Source of the DNA: a bacterium
Lineage (GTDB): Bacteria; Pseudomonadota; Alphaproteobacteria; Caulobacterales; Caulobacteraceae
DNA length: 55,243 nt
Reading direction: 5' to 3'
Assembly (NCBI GenBank): GCA_030824495.1
Contig: JAVBXP010000061.1
Location: forward strand, 1-55,243
The notes below the pieces were generated by a model, which saw only the letters and a program-made list of their open reading frames with translations, was not told the origin of the DNA and made no database searches. The translations under genes and the position numbers were made by a program. Positions 29,174-37,619 of the stretch are shown in pieces (within the stretch, counting starts at the first letter, position 1; every line of letters starts with the position of its first letter).

Positions 29174-29192
29174 AGAACGACAAGATAATCCT
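29174..29192 (+). promoter_or_regulatory. A-rich 19-bp element before M61 gene 2
   Basis: AGAACGACAAGATAATCCT, centred exactly 70 bp downstream of the palindrome at 29113 and 65 bp before the start codon. Confidence 0.7.
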
Positions 29193-29247
29193 GCCTCTCA
29201 CGCCTAAGCTTCTCCGCTAGACGCCATTGAAAAGAGGGGGAGTCACG

Positions 29248-30978
29248 ATGAGCGCTGCTCGCACGGTCACCACTGCTGTTTCCGCCATGATCGGCGCGCT
29301 CAGCCTCGGAAGCGCCGCAGCGGCGCAAGACGCAGCACCGCCTTCGCTGGATGTCACTCTCAAGCCTCACACGACCGACCAAGCCGTCGACTATATCGAC
29401 GTGCAGTTGAAAGTTCAGGCGCCCGCCGCAAACCCGGGCGAGGCGTTTCTGAAGTTGCCAATGGTGTTCGCATCAGTGGAGACCGCCCGCTACGGCGCGA
29501 ACGACATCAAGGTCACGGACCAAGCAGGTCCAGTCGCCCTCGTTCAGAAAGACGACCCGGTCGATCCGTCGAACTTCATGTATTTCCGACGCTGGGAAGT
29601 CAGCCGGCCCACAGTCGGCGATGTGACCATCAGCTATCGCGCGCCGGCACGCGCCTACCGTCCAAAGCTTGGCTCCGGTCCGCCCTTCGATCTTCGTCCG
29701 GAAGCGGGCGGCCTCAATGGCGCAGGCGTGAGCTTCCTGGCCCTTCCAGATAAGTCGACGCCCTACAGCATCCACCTGAAGTGGGACCTCGCGGCGATGC
29801 CCTCCGGCTCGCATGGCGCATGGAGTCTCGGCGAAGGAGAGGTGCGCACCGTCGGTCCTGTCGATCTGCTGGCGCACAGCTACTACATGGCCGGCCCGAT
29901 CAGCAGCTATCCGTCGCCTGGCGGCGGACCTTTCGGCATCTACTGGCTCGGTGAGCCGCCGTTCGACGCTCAAGCCGTGGCCGTCTGGACCCAGAAGGCG
30001 CACACCGCCATCGCCGGGTTCTTTGGCGAACCGGACAAGCCCTACCGTGTATTCTTCCGAAAGAACCCCTACCCCGGCGCCGGCGGCGCCGGCCTAGTCA
30101 ATTCCTTCATGTCGGGCTTTAGCGACACCCCGGCGCCGACCGCCGACAGCATGCGCGGCCACCTCGCCCATGAAATCGTCCACAATTGGACCGGCAGCCT
30201 TTCAGGCCCGAACGGCATCGTATCTTGGTACGGCGAGGGAATGGCCGAGTACTACGATCCTGTGCTCACTTGGCGCGCGGGTCTCATCACCACCGATGAA
30301 TTCCTCGCGGATGTAAACCAGCGGGCTCAGAGCTACTACGGCAACGCCATGAACACCGCTCCGGCCTCGGAGATCGCGGCGAAATTCTGGAGCGACACCC
30401 GCGTCCGCAAGCTGCCGTATGATCGGGGTTCATTCTATCTGTCCACGGTCGATGCCGAAATCCGCGCGAAGTCAGGCGGCCAACGCAAACTCGACGATCT
30501 GACCTTCGCCATGCTGGACCGGCAGAAACGCGGATTGAGCTATGACACGGACGCCTGGTTGGAATTGGTCACGGCCGAGCTTGGCCCGAAGGCTAAGGTC
30601 GAGTTCGACGACATGATGGCGGGCAGACTCATGGTGCCCCCAAGCAACGCCTTTGGACCCTGCTTCAAGCGCGAAACGGCCTCCTATCGAAACTTCGAGT
30701 TGGGCTTCGATAGCGCCTCCCTGACGTCCAACCCCCGTCGGGTACAGGGGCTGGTCGCCGGTTCGGCGGCCGAAAAAGCCGGTGTCCGCGATGGCGATGA
30801 AATCACGACGGCGGTCGTTCTCGATGCGATCCAGGGCGATGCAAAAGCCGAGCTGACGATCGACCTGAAGCGGGACGGCAAACCGCTCGCGATCACCTAC
30901 CTCCCGCGGGGGAAGACAGTCGAAGGCTATCGCTGGGCGCGCGTGGCGAGCGTACCTGACGCCGCCTGCGCAATCTGA
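29248..30978 (+). CDS. M61 family metallopeptidase with PDZ domain (second copy)
   Basis: A 576-residue paralogue of the M61 gene at 18440. It has a signal peptide (about 1-27, AAAAQD), zinc site HEIVHNW at 308-314, Glu330 in WYGEGMAEYY, and a C-terminal PDZ-like domain (RVQGLVAGSAAEKAGVRDGDEITTA) ending in a conserved GYRWARV...DAACAI tail. The ATG at 29248 follows AAGAGGGGG. An in-frame TTG at 29227 is ignored because it precedes the ribosome site. The protein is presumably periplasmic, trimming N-terminal residues from imported peptides. Both copies end in the same pattern of two Cys residues, perhaps a disulfide. Confidence 0.92.
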   Translation: MSAARTVTTAVSAMIGALSLGSAAAAQDAAPPSLDVTLKPHTTDQAVDYIDVQLKVQAPAANPGEAFLKLPMVFASVETARYGANDIKVTDQAGPVALVQKDDPVDPSNFMYFRRWEVSRPTVGDVTISYRAPARAYRPKLGSGPPFDLRPEAGGLNGAGVSFLALPDKSTPYSIHLKWDLAAMPSGSHGAWSLGEGEVRTVGPVDLLAHSYYMAGPISSYPSPGGGPFGIYWLGEPPFDAQAVAVWTQKAHTAIAGFFGEPDKPYRVFFRKNPYPGAGGAGLVNSFMSGFSDTPAPTADSMRGHLAHEIVHNWTGSLSGPNGIVSWYGEGMAEYYDPVLTWRAGLITTDEFLADVNQRAQSYYGNAMNTAPASEIAAKFWSDTRVRKLPYDRGSFYLSTVDAEIRAKSGGQRKLDDLTFAMLDRQKRGLSYDTDAWLELVTAELGPKAKVEFDDMMAGRLMVPPSNAFGPCFKRETASYRNFELGFDSASLTSNPRRVQGLVAGSAAEKAGVRDGDEITTAVVLDAIQGDAKAELTIDLKRDGKPLAITYLPRGKTVEGYRWARVASVPDAACAI

Positions 30979-31000
30979 AAGATCGTCCAGCGGCTCGGTA

Positions 31001-31025
31001 GGCGACGCGCATGTCCCGCGTCGCC
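31001..31025. terminator. Hairpin between convergent M61 and M1 genes
   Basis: GGCGACGCG / CATGTCC / CGCGTCGCC, a 9-bp perfect stem 22 bases after the M61 stop and 45 bases beyond the M1 stop. There is no T-tract, so it is a probable bidirectional 3'-end structure. Confidence 0.5.
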
Positions 31026-31070
31026 CACTACCTAGCAAACTCAGGCCCCTTCACGGCGCCGCGCCGGGTC

Positions 31071-32942
31071 TCAGGACCCGTTCACGATCCGCTCAAGGCC
31101 GGCGACGATCGTCGGGTGATAGCTCGACTTCGCCTCGGCAAGCATCTTGCGGGCGATGGGTTGCCCCCAGTCGCCCTGACGCATCAAGCCAGCATAGAGC
31201 GGACGAATGAACAGGCCACGGCCAACGCTTGTCAGGAACGCTTCCAGCGACGGCAGCGCCGGCTCGTAGCGGTTGGCGATCGCCAGCTCCAGCCAGGCCG
31301 ACCGGACATAGCTGTTGGTCGAATCCGAAAGCTTGAAGGTTCGATCCAGATCGTCGAGCTGCGCCCTCGACAACTGGCGCGGCAGGTTGTTCAGGAAACG
31401 CAGCCATTCCTGCGTCGTCCAAGCCGACGCCTTGATTGCTGACGCTGGTCCACCTTTCACGAAGGCGGCCGTTTGCTCATCCACCCGAGCGAGGGCTTCA
31501 GACTTTATGTGGACGGCGTTGCTGGGCAGGCCCGCGGCATAGGCCCACTTGTCGAGCTCCAGTTTCGCTTCGAGGCCCTTGTCCCCCTTGATCAGGTTCG
31601 CGCGAATATCGGCCAGAAAACCGGCTGTCGTCTGCGGCTGGAAGGCGTGCCGGTCGAAGTACGAGCGCAGATAGGCGTCCCAACGCTCGCGTCCCACGAT
31701 GGTCTCGATCGTGCGAAGGAAGGTCGCGCCCTTGAAGTACTCAAGCTGGCCGCCCGGCTGGCCGTAGAGTTTGGTCGCATCCGCCTGCGGCCCGCCCTCT
31801 TCCTTGATGTCGGCCTGCATGCCGTCCCAGCTCAGGTCAGCCTCGATCCGCGCCCGTGGGGCGCCATACAGCGCCTCCATGATCCGGTTCTCGAAATACG
31901 TGGTGAACCCCTCGTTCAACCAGCCGTCCGGCCAGGTGGCGTTGGTGACCAGATTGCCGGACCAGCTATGCGCCAGCTCGTGAGCCACCAAGCTCACATT
32001 GGCCCCGTCGCCGGTTATGAAGGTGGGCGTCAGGAAGGTCAGCGTCGGGTTTTCCATTCCACCCAGTGGGAAGGACGGAGGCAGGACCAGCAGGTCATAC
32101 CGTCCCCACCGATAAGGGCCGTAGAGGCCCTCCGCGGCCTTTACCATCTTCTCTGTGTCGACCAGTTCGCTCGCGGCCCGATCCATCATGGAGGGCTCGG
32201 TGTACACGCCTGTCCGCGGGCCAAGCTCTCTGAACGCAAGATCCCCGACACCGATAGCGATCAGGTAGGGCGGCACAGGGTGATCCATGCGGAAGCGGAA
32301 GGCGCGCTGCCCGTCCGTAGTCGGCTCGCCCTTTGGTGTCAGCTTTTCCCCGCTCATCACCGCCGTAAGTCCGTCCGGCACGACAATTCGAGCCGTCCAG
32401 GTTTGACGGATGCCAGGGCTATCCTGCGTCGGAATCCAGCTGCGGTTGTTGATCGCCTGGCCCTGGCTGAACAGATAGGGCTTCTGCTTTCCGGCAGTGA
32501 GTGACGGCGGCAGCCACTGCAAGGAGCGCGCTCCGGGCTTCGAAGCGTACTCAACGACAATCCGCTTGGCGCCCTTCAACTGCACCGTGAGGGGCGCGCC
32601 GAGTTCCTTGTCTTCATTGCCGAGCACCCAAGGCAGTTCGCGCCCCGCGCCATCGGTGACCTTGGTGATGTCCAGGCCCAACGTATCAAGCACAATCTCG
32701 CTCGCCCCGGGGGCGGCGAGGACGTCCATCGCCGCAGAGCCACGCATGATTTTCGCGTCGAAGTCAGCCGTCAGATCCAGATCTACATGGGTGACACGGG
32801 CCACCTCCGGCCGAGCGAAGGAGCGCACGTCCTTGGCTTCCGGCGTCGTCAAGATTGGCGCGACCGCCAAGGGCGCAGCTGAGGCCGCGGACGCCACGCT
32901 CAGCGCAGACGCGAGAAGGAAGGCTCGAAAAGCAACATGCAT
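31071..32942 (-). CDS. M1 family aminopeptidase, leukotriene-A4-hydrolase-like
   Basis: A 623-residue zinc aminopeptidase with a signal peptide (about 1-22). The exopeptidase motif GGMEN is at 294-298 and the zinc site HELAHSW at 321-327, with the third ligand Glu344 in WLNEGFTTYFE. The length and the helical C-terminal domain (about 490-620) resemble the LTA4-hydrolase branch rather than PepN. It should release N-terminal amino acids from periplasmic peptides. Its promoter has the palindrome/A-rich pair at the 39-bp spacing. It is transcribed away from the LytS-type kinase gene. Confidence 0.93.
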   Translation of the reverse strand: MHVAFRAFLLASALSVASAASAAPLAVAPILTTPEAKDVRSFARPEVARVTHVDLDLTADFDAKIMRGSAAMDVLAAPGASEIVLDTLGLDITKVTDGAGRELPWVLGNEDKELGAPLTVQLKGAKRIVVEYASKPGARSLQWLPPSLTAGKQKPYLFSQGQAINNRSWIPTQDSPGIRQTWTARIVVPDGLTAVMSGEKLTPKGEPTTDGQRAFRFRMDHPVPPYLIAIGVGDLAFRELGPRTGVYTEPSMMDRAASELVDTEKMVKAAEGLYGPYRWGRYDLLVLPPSFPLGGMENPTLTFLTPTFITGDGANVSLVAHELAHSWSGNLVTNATWPDGWLNEGFTTYFENRIMEALYGAPRARIEADLSWDGMQADIKEEGGPQADATKLYGQPGGQLEYFKGATFLRTIETIVGRERWDAYLRSYFDRHAFQPQTTAGFLADIRANLIKGDKGLEAKLELDKWAYAAGLPSNAVHIKSEALARVDEQTAAFVKGGPASAIKASAWTTQEWLRFLNNLPRQLSRAQLDDLDRTFKLSDSTNSYVRSAWLELAIANRYEPALPSLEAFLTSVGRGLFIRPLYAGLMRQGDWGQPIARKMLAEAKSSYHPTIVAGLERIVNGS

Positions 32943-33037
32943 GAAGGCGGCGCCCCAACGTGAAATGGACCGACCTGATCTAGCCGCCGTTCGAAGATGG
33001 CGCTTCTCAAGTCATGCCGCATCCTAGCGTCGGCTGA

Positions 33038-33056
33038 GGAGAATTCTTGTCTTTGT
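33038..33056 (-). promoter_or_regulatory. A-rich 19-bp element before the M1 aminopeptidase
   Basis: ACAAAGACAAGAATTCTCC on the minus strand, centred exactly 39 bp from the palindrome at 33080-33092. Confidence 0.65.
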
Positions 33057-33079
33057 CGCGGGCATTTAAGCCCAGGCCG

Positions 33080-33092
33080 GCATGTTCCATGC
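33080..33092. promoter_or_regulatory. Palindrome GCAT-N5-ATGC before the M1 aminopeptidase
   Basis: GCATGTTCCATGC, centre 33086, with perfect GCAT/ATGC arms. It lies between the divergent M1 and LytS-type kinase genes. No A-rich partner is found on the kinase side. Confidence 0.7.
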
Positions 33093-33203
33093 GCCTATCG
33101 CTCTGCGGAATTGAGACAAACGACCAGAGTCCTGCGACGAAACGAGCCCCAACACACACGCGCCTGGGCTAGAGTGATCGCTGAATAGAACCTGGCGACG
33201 CCA

Positions 33204-34307
33204 ATGACTGGATCGATCTGGCCGACGCGCCGCTTCGGCGTTCGAGAAGCCATCTACCTGACCTTCGCCTTTTGGACCTTCACCTTCGTGGTGTTCCAGG
33301 CGCCTGCACTCAAGAACGGCGGCCTAACCCTGTGGGAGACCGCCGGCTACCTCATCATCGTCGGCATTGGCGCGGCGCTCTCTCTGATGATCTACGGCGC
33401 CACGCTGCTGACGCGCGCGCTGCCGCTTTCCGCCAGGATCGCGGTGATTGGGGCCGTCACGATGGTCGCGGCGATACTGCACTCCGTGCTCGACCCGCTG
33501 ATTTTCGTGATCAGCGCCGACGCGTTTGGCGTGGCCGCGCCGCTGCCTCCGCTCATTGATGCGTTTGTATTCAACATCCTCATCTACGTGTGGATCTATG
33601 GTCTGTACGCGACCGTCCTTGGCCTGGTTTTCACATCGCTGGCCATGCGCGACCAGGAGCGTCGCCTCGCCGCCGCGACGGCCGCCGCTCAGGAAGCCCA
33701 ACTCGCCGCCCTGCGATTTCAGATTAATCCGCACTTCCTGTTCAATACCTTGAACGCGGTGACGTCTCTGATCGGCTCAGGCCGAAACGTGGAAGCCGAG
33801 ACGGTCGTCGTCCGTTTGGCCGAGTTCTTCCGAGCATCCCTGACCCGCGGCGTAAACGATCTGGTTCGCCTCGAAGAGGAACTCGATGTCGTGGGCTCCT
33901 ATCTGGACATCGAAGCCGCCAGGTTCGGCGAGCGTCTAATTGTCGATATCGACTTCCCAGATCACCTTCGCCGGGCTCTGGTCCCGCACTTCCTCCTCCA
34001 GCCCCTAGCGGAAAACGCCGTGAAGCACGGGGTGGCCCGCGCCAAGCACCCGGTGACGATCGCCGTCCGGGCCACAGCCCACGACGCCGCGTTGATCCTG
34101 ACTGTGACCGACGACGGTGGCGCATCTACGTCTCAGGAACCTGCGGCCAACGGGACCGGCGTCGGGCTCGCGAACGTGGCGGCCAGAGTACAGGCGCTGT
34201 TTGGAGACCGCGCCAGAGTGTCCACCAGGACAGAAGGAGCTTTGTTCCAGGCGGTGATCGAAGTGCCCCTGCAACTCGAACTCAAGACAAAACAGGTCGC
34301 AGCATGA
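33204..34307 (+). CDS. LytS/AlgZ-type sensor histidine kinase
   Basis: A 367-residue membrane sensor. Four hydrophobic segments (about 17-34, 48-68, 78-104 and 120-146) are followed by the His_kinase domain with phospho-acceptor His177 in FQINPHFLFNTLNAV. A HATPase domain follows (LLQPLAENAVKHG and GTGVGLANVAARVQALFG). It has no recognisable extracytoplasmic ligand domain, so the signal may be sensed within the membrane. It overlaps the response regulator gene by 4 bp (ATGA), so the two form a pair. It lies next to the M1 gene and could link cell-envelope or nutrient state to the island, but that is inference. Confidence 0.93.
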   Translation: MTGSIWPTRRFGVREAIYLTFAFWTFTFVVFQAPALKNGGLTLWETAGYLIIVGIGAALSLMIYGATLLTRALPLSARIAVIGAVTMVAAILHSVLDPLIFVISADAFGVAAPLPPLIDAFVFNILIYVWIYGLYATVLGLVFTSLAMRDQERRLAAATAAAQEAQLAALRFQINPHFLFNTLNAVTSLIGSGRNVEAETVVVRLAEFFRASLTRGVNDLVRLEEELDVVGSYLDIEAARFGERLIVDIDFPDHLRRALVPHFLLQPLAENAVKHGVARAKHPVTIAVRATAHDAALILTVTDDGGASTSQEPAANGTGVGLANVAARVQALFGDRARVSTRTEGALFQAVIEVPLQLELKTKQVAA

Positions 34308-35110
34308 ACATGCGTGTGATGATCGTCGATGACGAGCCGCTGGCGCTCGAACGCCTACGGCTCTGCCTTGACCAAACGCCCGGTGTGGAGATCGTCGGCG
34401 AAGCATCGGATGGTGACCAGGCGCTGGAACTGATCGCCCTCCTAGAGCCGGACTTGGTTCTGCTGGATATCCAGATGCCGGGCCGCAGCGGCGTAGCGGT
34501 CGCCCGCGCGGTGTCGCGACGTCCCCGGCCGGAAGTTGTCTTCGTCACGGCCTTTGCGGAATTCGCCCCAGAAGCCTTCGATCTTGAGGCGGCCGACTAC
34601 CTCCTCAAGCCGGTACGCTTTGATCGCGTACAAGAAGCTATCCGCCGCGCGGCGCGGCGAATGGAACTCAGCGCAACCTTCGGCCGGGTCTCCGAGCTCG
34701 AAGCCGTCCTGCGCGCCGCACGTCCCCCTCAGGCCGAGCCGTCGCCGGCCTATGATTCCGAAATATGGATCAAACAACGCGATGGCTTTGCCCGTGTCGA
34801 CGTCGAGCAAATCCGGCGGATCGAAGCCGCGCGCGACTACGTCCTCCTCCACACATCGATGAAGACCCACATCCTGCGGGTGACGATGGGAGATCTCGAA
34901 CGCAGGCTTAACCCCGCCAAGCTGCTTCGCGTCCATCGATCAGCGTTCGTGAGGTTGGAGACGGTGCGACGCGTCGAACGCAATGGCCGCAACCTGATGC
35001 GCCTGCATGCCGAAGATGGAGCGGTGATCGACGTCGGCGCCAGCTACTCCAAGCGGGTCGCAGCCGCCCTGGGGCTGGACACCACGATCGAACGCCTCGC
35101 AAACGGCTAG
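34304..35110 (+). CDS. LytTR family response regulator
   Basis: A 268-residue response regulator. The receiver domain (about 4-120) has acidic residues DD at 9-10 and phospho-acceptor Asp55 in LVLLDIQMPG, with Lys in LLKPVRF. A C-terminal LytTR DNA-binding domain (about 155-262) contains IWIKQRDGFARVDVEQIRRIEAARDYVLLHT and the typical RVHRSAFVRLETV. It is translationally coupled to the kinase gene. Targets cannot be named; LytTR proteins bind pairs of roughly 10-bp direct repeats. Confidence 0.94.
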   Translation: MNMRVMIVDDEPLALERLRLCLDQTPGVEIVGEASDGDQALELIALLEPDLVLLDIQMPGRSGVAVARAVSRRPRPEVVFVTAFAEFAPEAFDLEAADYLLKPVRFDRVQEAIRRAARRMELSATFGRVSELEAVLRAARPPQAEPSPAYDSEIWIKQRDGFARVDVEQIRRIEAARDYVLLHTSMKTHILRVTMGDLERRLNPAKLLRVHRSAFVRLETVRRVERNGRNLMRLHAEDGAVIDVGASYSKRVAAALGLDTTIERLANG

Positions 35111-35229
35111 CTCGTCGCGGCCCCAGACACCTCCGTCGCATGTTGCTGGAGGCCCGAAGACTTCCCTCGTTAATTCAAAACTCTAATTGCGCCAAAGGGC
35201 CCCTTCACTGAGGGGATGAGGGAATTTAC

Positions 35230-35676
35230 ATGAAGCGAATTCTAGCCGTCGCGGTCACTTCCATGCTCGCCGCTCCCGCCCTGGCCGGCGAGCAAATCGC
35301 CTTTGAGGTGTTTAGGTCCGGGGACAGCGACATTTCCTGCGCAGGGCTTTCCACCGAAATCGACGCCTTGAATGCGAACGTGCTGAAGCTGAACCAGCAA
35401 GCCGAAAAAAGAGCGAAGGCCAGCCGGACCACTGCCGCCGTCGGCAAGGGCGTATTTTCCGGCCTGGCCCGCGGGGTGTCCATCATCGGCTACGGCTCTA
35501 CATCGCCAGAAGCATTTGCCGGCCTGCTGGCTTCGAACGTTGCGGCCGGCGTGGCGCAACACGTCGTCAGCGACGCCACCGCGCCCTCCCCGGCCGTCGT
35601 CGCCTCACCCGCCACTTCGCCCCAGCAACAACGCCTGGACAATCTAAATACCATCTACCGCGAAAGACCTTGCTAA
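35230..35676 (+). CDS. Small exported protein of unknown function
   Basis: A 148-residue protein not recognised as a known family. It has a signal peptide (MKRILAVAVTSMLAAPALAGEQ), then a predicted helical/coiled-coil segment (about 37-63, STEIDALNANVLKLNQQAEK). A glycine/alanine-rich stretch follows (SGLARGVSIIGYGSTSPEAFAGLLASNVAAGVAQHVV, about 75-111) that may insert in or lie along a membrane, as in glycine-zipper-like proteins. A proline-rich linker and a short tail end in Cys. GAGGG precedes the ATG. Isolated gene between the LytTR pair and the DUF3617 gene. Confidence 0.75.
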   Translation: MKRILAVAVTSMLAAPALAGEQIAFEVFRSGDSDISCAGLSTEIDALNANVLKLNQQAEKRAKASRTTAAVGKGVFSGLARGVSIIGYGSTSPEAFAGLLASNVAAGVAQHVVSDATAPSPAVVASPATSPQQQRLDNLNTIYRERPC

Positions 35677-35721
35677 GCGCGATGTGGAGGGGCGGGGTTT
35701 CGCCTGGATCTCCGCGCTTAC

Positions 35722-36234
35722 CTAGTCGACCGGCATTGAATCGCCCGGCGCCAAGCCCGCCGGACACGCGCCGACCCATCTGGCGTCTGCCATGACCACC
35801 CCGCCGTCGCGCGCGCCATCGGGCGAAACAACCTCCATCGATAGCTTCATCCTGTAGGCGGTTTCGGAGCCAGTCAGGTCCAGCGAGGTCTTCATCCTGA
35901 CGCCTGCCTGCAGGCAATCGGAAGTCACGTAGATACCGCCGGCGCGGCGCGCTCGAGACACGGTGCAGGCCGGCGTTCCGGTTGCGGTCAGCAGTTTCGT
36001 CAACTCGGCGTTGGCTTCCTCGCCGAGGCATTGCCGTTCCCGTTCAGGCCCGCCATCACCGCTGGAGTCCGTTCGCACAACCTCCCAGAGGCCTGGGCGA
36101 AACTGCGGAATCCCTTTGGCGTCCAGCAGCAAATTCGACGCTTCATTGGCCACCGCCCCGCGAGGGGCCGGCGCGACCGCCTCACCGCAACTAGCCAGAC
36201 TGACGGCGACAACAAACAACGACCGATAACGCAT
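35722..36234 (-). CDS. DUF3617-like lipoprotein
   Basis: A 170-residue protein with a lipoprotein signal peptide (MRYRSLFVVAVSLASC, lipobox LASC, Cys at about 16). The body fits the DUF3617 pattern: FRPGLWEVVRTD, a middle CLGEEANAEL and an ACTVSRARRAGGIYVTSDC segment with paired cysteines, then the beta-rich SLDLTGSETAYRMKLSMEV. DUF3617 proteins are periplasmic or outer-membrane-linked in alpha- and gammaproteobacteria, with no established function. It stands alone on the minus strand next to the lasso locus. Confidence 0.8.
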   Translation of the reverse strand: MRYRSLFVVAVSLASCGEAVAPAPRGAVANEASNLLLDAKGIPQFRPGLWEVVRTDSSGDGGPERERQCLGEEANAELTKLLTATGTPACTVSRARRAGGIYVTSDCLQAGVRMKTSLDLTGSETAYRMKLSMEVVSPDGARDGGVVMADARWVGACPAGLAPGDSMPVD

Positions 36235-36499
36235 GGGACGGGTCCAGATGGATGGGCAGCTGAACCCTGGAACACCTCCTTGCCGCAGCCGAAGTTTTCG
36301 CGATGAGCGCTGGATGATCTGCGACCAATCTTATTAGCCGGGTGAATAGTGTAGGCGCGAACTGAGGTCACACGGCCGCTTACCCATTGGCTTTGGCGGC
36401 CTTCACGGTTCGCCGCCGGGCCTGTGTCTCGCGCTGCAGCCCCGAACAGGCATTTAGAATAGCCGGGAACTTCCCATCGAACAGTGACCGAGCGCGGCG

Positions 36500-37000
36500 C
36501 TATTTTTGCTGCAGCATGCGTTGGCAGTGTCTCAGCGCCTTCGACATCCGCCACTCGACAGTCTTTACCGAAAGGCCGATTTCCAGGGCGATCTCCTCGT
36601 ATGTGAGACCCGAGATCCGGCTAAGAAGGAAGACGTCTCGGTACGCGAGCGGCATGGCCATGACTATCTGCTTGAAAGCTAGGTCTTCGGCCTGATCACT
36701 GGGTATGGAAAGCTGACGCTCACTTTCGGCGTCCAGTTGCGCGGCAAGGGGTCCCCTTCCCACTCGTCGCCGGCGATCAATCGCGGCGTTTCTGGCGACT
36801 CTTAACAGCAAGGCCTTTGGGTGAACGACGATGTTCTCATCGGCCAGTCGACTGATGCGCAGGTAGGTCTCCTGGACAATATCTTCAGCGTCCTCCTCGG
36901 CGACAAAGCGTTTGCGCACCATCCGCCTTAGCCAGGCGGCATGGCGTCGATAGAGCTGGGTAAGCTGATCATCCGGCCCGTTATTCTTGAGGCGCGACAT
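36500..37000 (-). CDS. ECF sigma factor, FecI-like, of the lasso locus
   Basis: A 166-residue extracytoplasmic-function sigma factor. Sigma region 2 is at about 12-80 (LTQLYRRHAAWLRRMVRKRF...AEDIVQETYLRISR). Region 4 is at about 108-160 (MAMPLAYRDVFLLSRISGLTYEEIALEIGLSVKTVEWRMSKALRHC). The RBS is AGGGAG. FecI-type factors are held or activated by FecR when a TonB receptor with an STN domain binds its ligand. Here fecR and such a receptor lie on the opposite strand, starting 619 bp away, so the three form one signalling set in divergent arrangement. The likely target is the receptor/isopeptidase transcript. Confidence 0.93.
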   Translation of the reverse strand: MSRLKNNGPDDQLTQLYRRHAAWLRRMVRKRFVAEEDAEDIVQETYLRISRLADENIVVHPKALLLRVARNAAIDRRRRVGRGPLAAQLDAESERQLSIPSDQAEDLAFKQIVMAMPLAYRDVFLLSRISGLTYEEIALEIGLSVKTVEWRMSKALRHCQRMLQQK

Positions 37001-37619
37001 GGCACTCCCTCACGAGTTGGAGGGACGGCGCGACATGACGCCAATGGAATCCTGACGCAGGCGACCTGAGGATCGCACGTCTTCGTCGCCCCAAGTCGAG
37101 GGCGTCGGCTCCTGCACAGGGGATTCCACGCCCCTACCGACGCTGCGGCGCCGGTAGGGTAGGTTCGGCCATGTAGCACCGAAACGCAACCACCGGATGC
37201 GTTTCGACAGAAGATGGGGTCGGGCGTTGGAACCTCTGTGATGAGGCCCGCTATTTCACGACTGATCGCCGCCGTACGAACACCGTAGTTATTCGCACCC
37301 CCGGCTCCAGATCAGTCCCTATATCGCGGCGCCCGAGCCGCAGCTTTAGGATATCTGGGCCGATGTCTGCAACTGCTGGGCGGCGATCCCTGCCGAACAC
37401 GTTCTTGACAGCCGAAACATGCCGGCACGCTGATAGGCGCCGAGGTCGCGGCCTCGCTCGCCCCCGCCCACCCGCGGTTCAGAGCGGCGTGCGAGCGCCC
37501 GCAGACGGCGACGACGCACAAGCGGACACTTGCAACTTACCCGTGAAGGCGTTGAAATAGCCGCCATCGTAGGCGCTTGGGCCCTGCGCCGCGCGATTGT
37601 GAGAATAGGCGGTGAGCCG
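37001..37619. other. Long intergenic region between divergent fecI and fecR
   Basis: No convincing gene. The open frames are short and poorly supported, without ribosome sites or recognisable families. The region should hold promoters for both fecI and fecR. Its length is unusual for a FecI/FecR pair. I also looked here for a second lasso precursor with the leader pattern G-x5-T-x-G and found none. Confidence 0.6.

Noticed and set aside
33086..33204. Palindrome at 33080-33092 as operator for the divergent LytS-type kinase gene.
   Set aside because: No A-rich element at 39 or 70 bp on the plus side; the kinase start is 112 bp away, so only the M1 side is supported.
37001..37619. Second lasso precursor in the fecI-fecR gap or near gntR.
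   Set aside because: No short frame with a ribosome site and the G-x5-T-x-G leader/core pattern was found.
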